Positions 5,187-7,770 of a DNA stretch of 7,770 nucleotides are shown piece after piece (position 1 is the first letter of the stretch; each line of letters starts with the position of its first letter). The notes under the pieces were generated by a model that did no database searches, was not told the DNA's origin, and worked only from the letters and a program-made list of their open reading frames with translations. The translations under genes and the position numbers were made by a program. This DNA comes from an uncultured Bacteroidales bacterium. GTDB lineage: Bacteria; Bacteroidota; Bacteroidia; Bacteroidales; UBA932. The DNA lies in assembly GCA_900546395.1 (NCBI GenBank), contig URDD01000098.1, positions 1-7,770 on the forward strand. Direction: 5' to 3'.

Positions 5187-7770
5187 ATGAATGAGCTTCT
5201 TAATAACTTATCGCTTATGAAAAACCTTGCCATTCTACTATTGTTCCTATTTTCTGCATTTGCAGATATGGAACTTTCGGCCCAAGTTGTCCTTGACTTT
5301 TCGCAATATGAAGCATTGTCAACGGCGACATTGAAATTCAAGCTCGTAGATGCCCAGGATAAAGAACCGCTTCCTTATGCAAGCGTGTATCTGATACCGG
5401 AAAAAGATTCCACCATTGCGCATTTCGCACTGTCAGATGAAAATGGAATTGTCCGGATTGAAGAAATCATCAAGGGTAAATATAAAGTCAATGCCGAGAT
5501 AGTAGGTTACAAGCCTTATTCGGAAACTAAGGAAATAAACCGCTGGGAAGTGGATTTGGGAACTGTTGCATTGGAAATTGACAGGGAACTGCTCGATGCC
5601 GCCAAGGTATCAGCCTCCGGAAATGCAGTCATGATAAAAGGGGATACCCTCGTCTATAATGCCTCTGCTTTTCACGTTGGCGAGAACGCTATGCTCGGTG
5701 ACCTGCTGAAGAAAATGCCGGGAGTAAAAGTGGATGATGACGGGAGTGTTACAGTCAACGGGGAAAAGGTGGACAGAATCACTGTCGGAGGCAAGACTTT
5801 CTTTTTCAGCGATCCTACAATGGCTGTTACAAATCTTCCGGCAAAGATTGTCGAGAAAATCCAGATAGTGGATAAAGAAAAAGATGCAGCTGAGTTTTCC
5901 GGAGTCAGTACAAAGGATGACAAGGAAAAGGTGATGGATGTCGGACTGAAAAAAGAATTCAGCAAGGGATGGTTCGGGAATATTTCCGCCGGAGGAGGAA
6001 GTACGGTAGCATCTGATAGCTATGACGGCCTTTCGGACAATACCGGTGGACTCTACAGCGCCAATGCTCTGGTGGCAGGATATAATGAAAAAGACCAGCT
6101 CACTATAATAGGTAATGGAGGCAATTACCGGAGTTCTTCTTCCGGTATGGTTGTGTATGATGAAGCCAGTGATGATTTTACCGGCTGTCCCGGTATAACG
6201 ACATCGGCAAAAGGCGGTCTCAACTACAATACTGAGCGGATTAAGGGCCTTGAATCAAATGTAAGTGCCAGCTATACCTACAGTCATAAGGACAGCAGGG
6301 AAAAATCTGTCCGGACATCATTCATACCTGACGGGAATGACCTGATTTCAGAAAGCGGATATGAAGGAGCAGGGGAGGACCAGAAAGTCAGCGTTGATCT
6401 GGAATTCGAGAAAAAGGATATGAATAAGGTGCTGTTTCAGCTTAGACCGAATTTTACATATTATAAATCATATAGGAATCAAGCCTCTGCTGCAGTTACA
6501 AAAGATGCTGACAAAGAAATGAATAGCAGTGCAACATCTTCATTTTCAAATCTTAGCCGCTATACAGGTAAAGCCAATCTGATGCTTGGTGTAAAAGATT
6601 TCGGGAAAGCCGGGCGCAGTCTTATATTTAACGGTTTCTTTGGATATATGGGTATAGGAGGAGGCAGCTTTGAGCAGAACAAGACAGCCTACTCATCATC
6701 TGTCATAGAGTCAAAGCGTATTGATTATGATTTGAGAGGCAGATATTCAAATGTTAACGCCAATTTAGCTTATGTAGAGCCGATAGGGGAGAAATGGTCA
6801 ATAGAAGTCCGGTTTTCAACTACATATTCAAACAATTTAAACGACAAGGACGCGTCTGATGCAGATAGTGGAAGTCCGAATCCCTATTATTCGACTTATT
6901 CGAAGAATATTGACCTTCTTTTTAGTGAGAGGCTGCTGGCTCAGTATAAGAAGGACAAGACCCGGGTTTCTTTCGGTGTGCAGGCAGATCAGGACAGAAA
7001 TGAAACAGTGAGCAGGATTTCGGGAGTAGAAAGCAAGACCGGATTTGACCAGTGGATTCATAATTGGTCTCCATTTGCAGATATCCGATTTTCAAAGGAA
7101 AAACTTAATTTTCGCTTTTATGTAGCAGGAAACTCATACAGACCTTCAGGGGCATTGATAGTACCTGCTTTGGATATTGCCAATCCAATTCAGATAACTG
7201 CCGGAAACATATATCTCAGACCGCAATACCGGCAATACTTATATTCTTCGTTCAGATACAGTCATCCGGAGAAACAGGTTTTTGCTTCAATTTATATAAA
7301 TGGCAATCTGGAACATTCCAAGATTGTAAACGCCAGCTGGTTTGATGACAACGGTGTAAGGTACGCCATCCCGGTGAATGCAAAAAAACCGGGAATGGAC
7401 TTTGGAATTTCTGCAAATGTATCCTTCCCGCTTGACAATCAGAAAAATCTCACCTTGGGTATTTTTCCTGGGATTTCCGTCAGTAGGGAAGTCGGCTATC
7501 AGGCAAGGGGGGTATTGCCTGGACTTAACAAGGAATCGTTTGATTATAAGGAAACTATATCAACATTCTGGGGAGATAGACATGGTAATTTATTCTATAG
7601 CGGGCAAAGCGGATTTGCTGAAAGCAGGACAAGGACATTAGGGTACAGACTTACTGCTGATTTGACGTATTCACTCGATAATTTCGATATAAATGTTTCA
7701 GGTAGCGCGGACAATGAAATAAGCAAATACTCTCTGGACGCGAATGCGAACCTAAACATATGGAACTTTG
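5187..7770 (+). CDS. Outer-membrane beta-barrel, TonB-dependent-receptor-like (3' partial)
   Basis: The frame is open for 861 codons to the window edge and no stop is reached. The N-terminus carries a signal peptide with hydrophobic core LAILLLFLFSAFA (13-25), predicted to be cut after Ala32 in the LSAQ motif typical of Bacteroidota. Residues about 48-125 form a carboxypeptidase-regulatory-like beta-sandwich (FKLVDAQDKEPLPYASVYLI, then SDENGIVRI and GKYKVNAEIVGYKPY). Residues about 140-255 are a plug-like domain with IKGDTLVYNASAF, LLKKMPGVKVDDDGSVTVNG and LPAKIVEKIQIVDK. From about 256 onward alternating polar and aromatic strands make the barrel. This layout matches the 'outer membrane beta-barrel family' (OMP_b-brl_3 type) rather than SusC glycan importers, and no SusD gene is seen in the window. 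Relatives are roughly 900-1000 residues, so the end is probably near. The ligand is unknown. ATG 5217 would give a compact signal peptide beginning MKNLAILLL and is an alternative start. The gene lies 143 nt after the permeases, behind a hairpin and a poly-G tract, so it may be transcribed separately. Confidence 0.88.
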   Translation, partial: MNELLNNLSLMKNLAILLLFLFSAFADMELSAQVVLDFSQYEALSTATLKFKLVDAQDKEPLPYASVYLIPEKDSTIAHFALSDENGIVRIEEIIKGKYKVNAEIVGYKPYSETKEINRWEVDLGTVALEIDRELLDAAKVSASGNAVMIKGDTLVYNASAFHVGENAMLGDLLKKMPGVKVDDDGSVTVNGEKVDRITVGGKTFFFSDPTMAVTNLPAKIVEKIQIVDKEKDAAEFSGVSTKDDKEKVMDVGLKKEFSKGWFGNISAGGGSTVASDSYDGLSDNTGGLYSANALVAGYNEKDQLTIIGNGGNYRSSSSGMVVYDEASDDFTGCPGITTSAKGGLNYNTERIKGLESNVSASYTYSHKDSREKSVRTSFIPDGNDLISESGYEGAGEDQKVSVDLEFEKKDMNKVLFQLRPNFTYYKSYRNQASAAVTKDADKEMNSSATSSFSNLSRYTGKANLMLGVKDFGKAGRSLIFNGFFGYMGIGGGSFEQNKTAYSSSVIESKRIDYDLRGRYSNVNANLAYVEPIGEKWSIEVRFSTTYSNNLNDKDASDADSGSPNPYYSTYSKNIDLLFSERLLAQYKKDKTRVSFGVQADQDRNETVSRISGVESKTGFDQWIHNWSPFADIRFSKEKLNFRFYVAGNSYRPSGALIVPALDIANPIQITAGNIYLRPQYRQYLYSSFRYSHPEKQVFASIYINGNLEHSKIVNASWFDDNGVRYAIPVNAKKPGMDFGISANVSFPLDNQKNLTLGIFPGISVSREVGYQARGVLPGLNKESFDYKETISTFWGDRHGNLFYSGQSGFAESRTRTLGYRLTADLTYSLDNFDINVSGSADNEISKYSLDANANLNIWNF

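Noticed and set aside
221..7061. Many - strand open frames of 60-125 codons
   Set aside because: All lie opposite the three + strand genes (the first begins in the leader region), have low-complexity or random-looking translations, and show no promoter or ribosome-binding context.
7378..7641. An 87-codon + strand open frame inside the barrel gene
   Set aside because: It lies in another frame of a continuous, well-conserved barrel coding region; its translation shows no recognisable domain and it has no independent start signals.
5187..7770. Suspected frameshift in the barrel gene, because no long complete open frame covers this stretch
   Set aside because: Codon-by-codon reading shows one uninterrupted frame to the window edge; it lacks a stop only because the window ends.
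5187..7770. SusC-type glycan importer
   Set aside because: The plug motifs and domain order fit the outer-membrane beta-barrel family, and no SusD-like lipoprotein gene is seen in the window, though the region downstream is not visible.

Overview
The window looks like a chromosomal segment from a member of the Bacteroidota, probably Bacteroidales. Three things point there: two roughly 780-residue FtsX/MacB-type permeases of the kind abundant in that phylum, an outer-membrane barrel protein with an N-terminal carboxypeptidase-regulatory-like domain and a signal peptide ending in Ser-Ala-Gln, and start codons preceded by A/T-rich sequence without a strong Shine-Dalgarno. Genus cannot be fixed from the sequence alone. 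All three genes lie on the + strand. Genes are tightly packed except for a 290-base leader region at the left and a 143-base gap before the third gene.

Layout: positions 1-290 hold no gene but a well-formed regulatory region. It has a small GC-rich hairpin (50-66), two tandem 17-bp dyad sites (147-163 and 168-184, 21 bp apart), and a sigma-54-type -24/-12 promoter (GG at 240-241 and GC at 252-253, exactly 10 nt between) whose predicted transcript starts about 26 nt before the first gene. Positions 291-2639 and 2707-5043 encode two diverged paralogous ABC-transporter permeases, each with about eight membrane segments and two large extracytoplasmic domains. They are 67 nt apart and are probably co-transcribed. 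A long imperfect hairpin (5050-5095) follows the second permease, then an A7-TC-G10 homopolymer stretch. From 5187 to the window edge runs an incomplete outer-membrane beta-barrel protein of the TonB-dependent-receptor-like type; it is open for 861 codons and its C-terminus lies beyond the window.

How the parts may work together: the permease pair most likely belongs to a MacB/LolCDE-like type VII ABC system (export, mechanotransmission or lipoprotein/peptide handling at the envelope), but no ATPase, periplasmic adaptor or TolC-type channel is in the window. The leader suggests that the pair is switched on by a sigma-54-dependent activator of the NtrC/AtoC class, probably as an envelope-stress or antimicrobial response. 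The barrel protein may be a separate unit, because a hairpin and a 143-nt gap separate it from the permeases. The poly-G tract just upstream makes length-variable (phase-variable) expression possible. The most informative points are the sigma-54 promoter with its two-site enhancer, and the poly-G tract. No clearly new defence or mobile system is visible.
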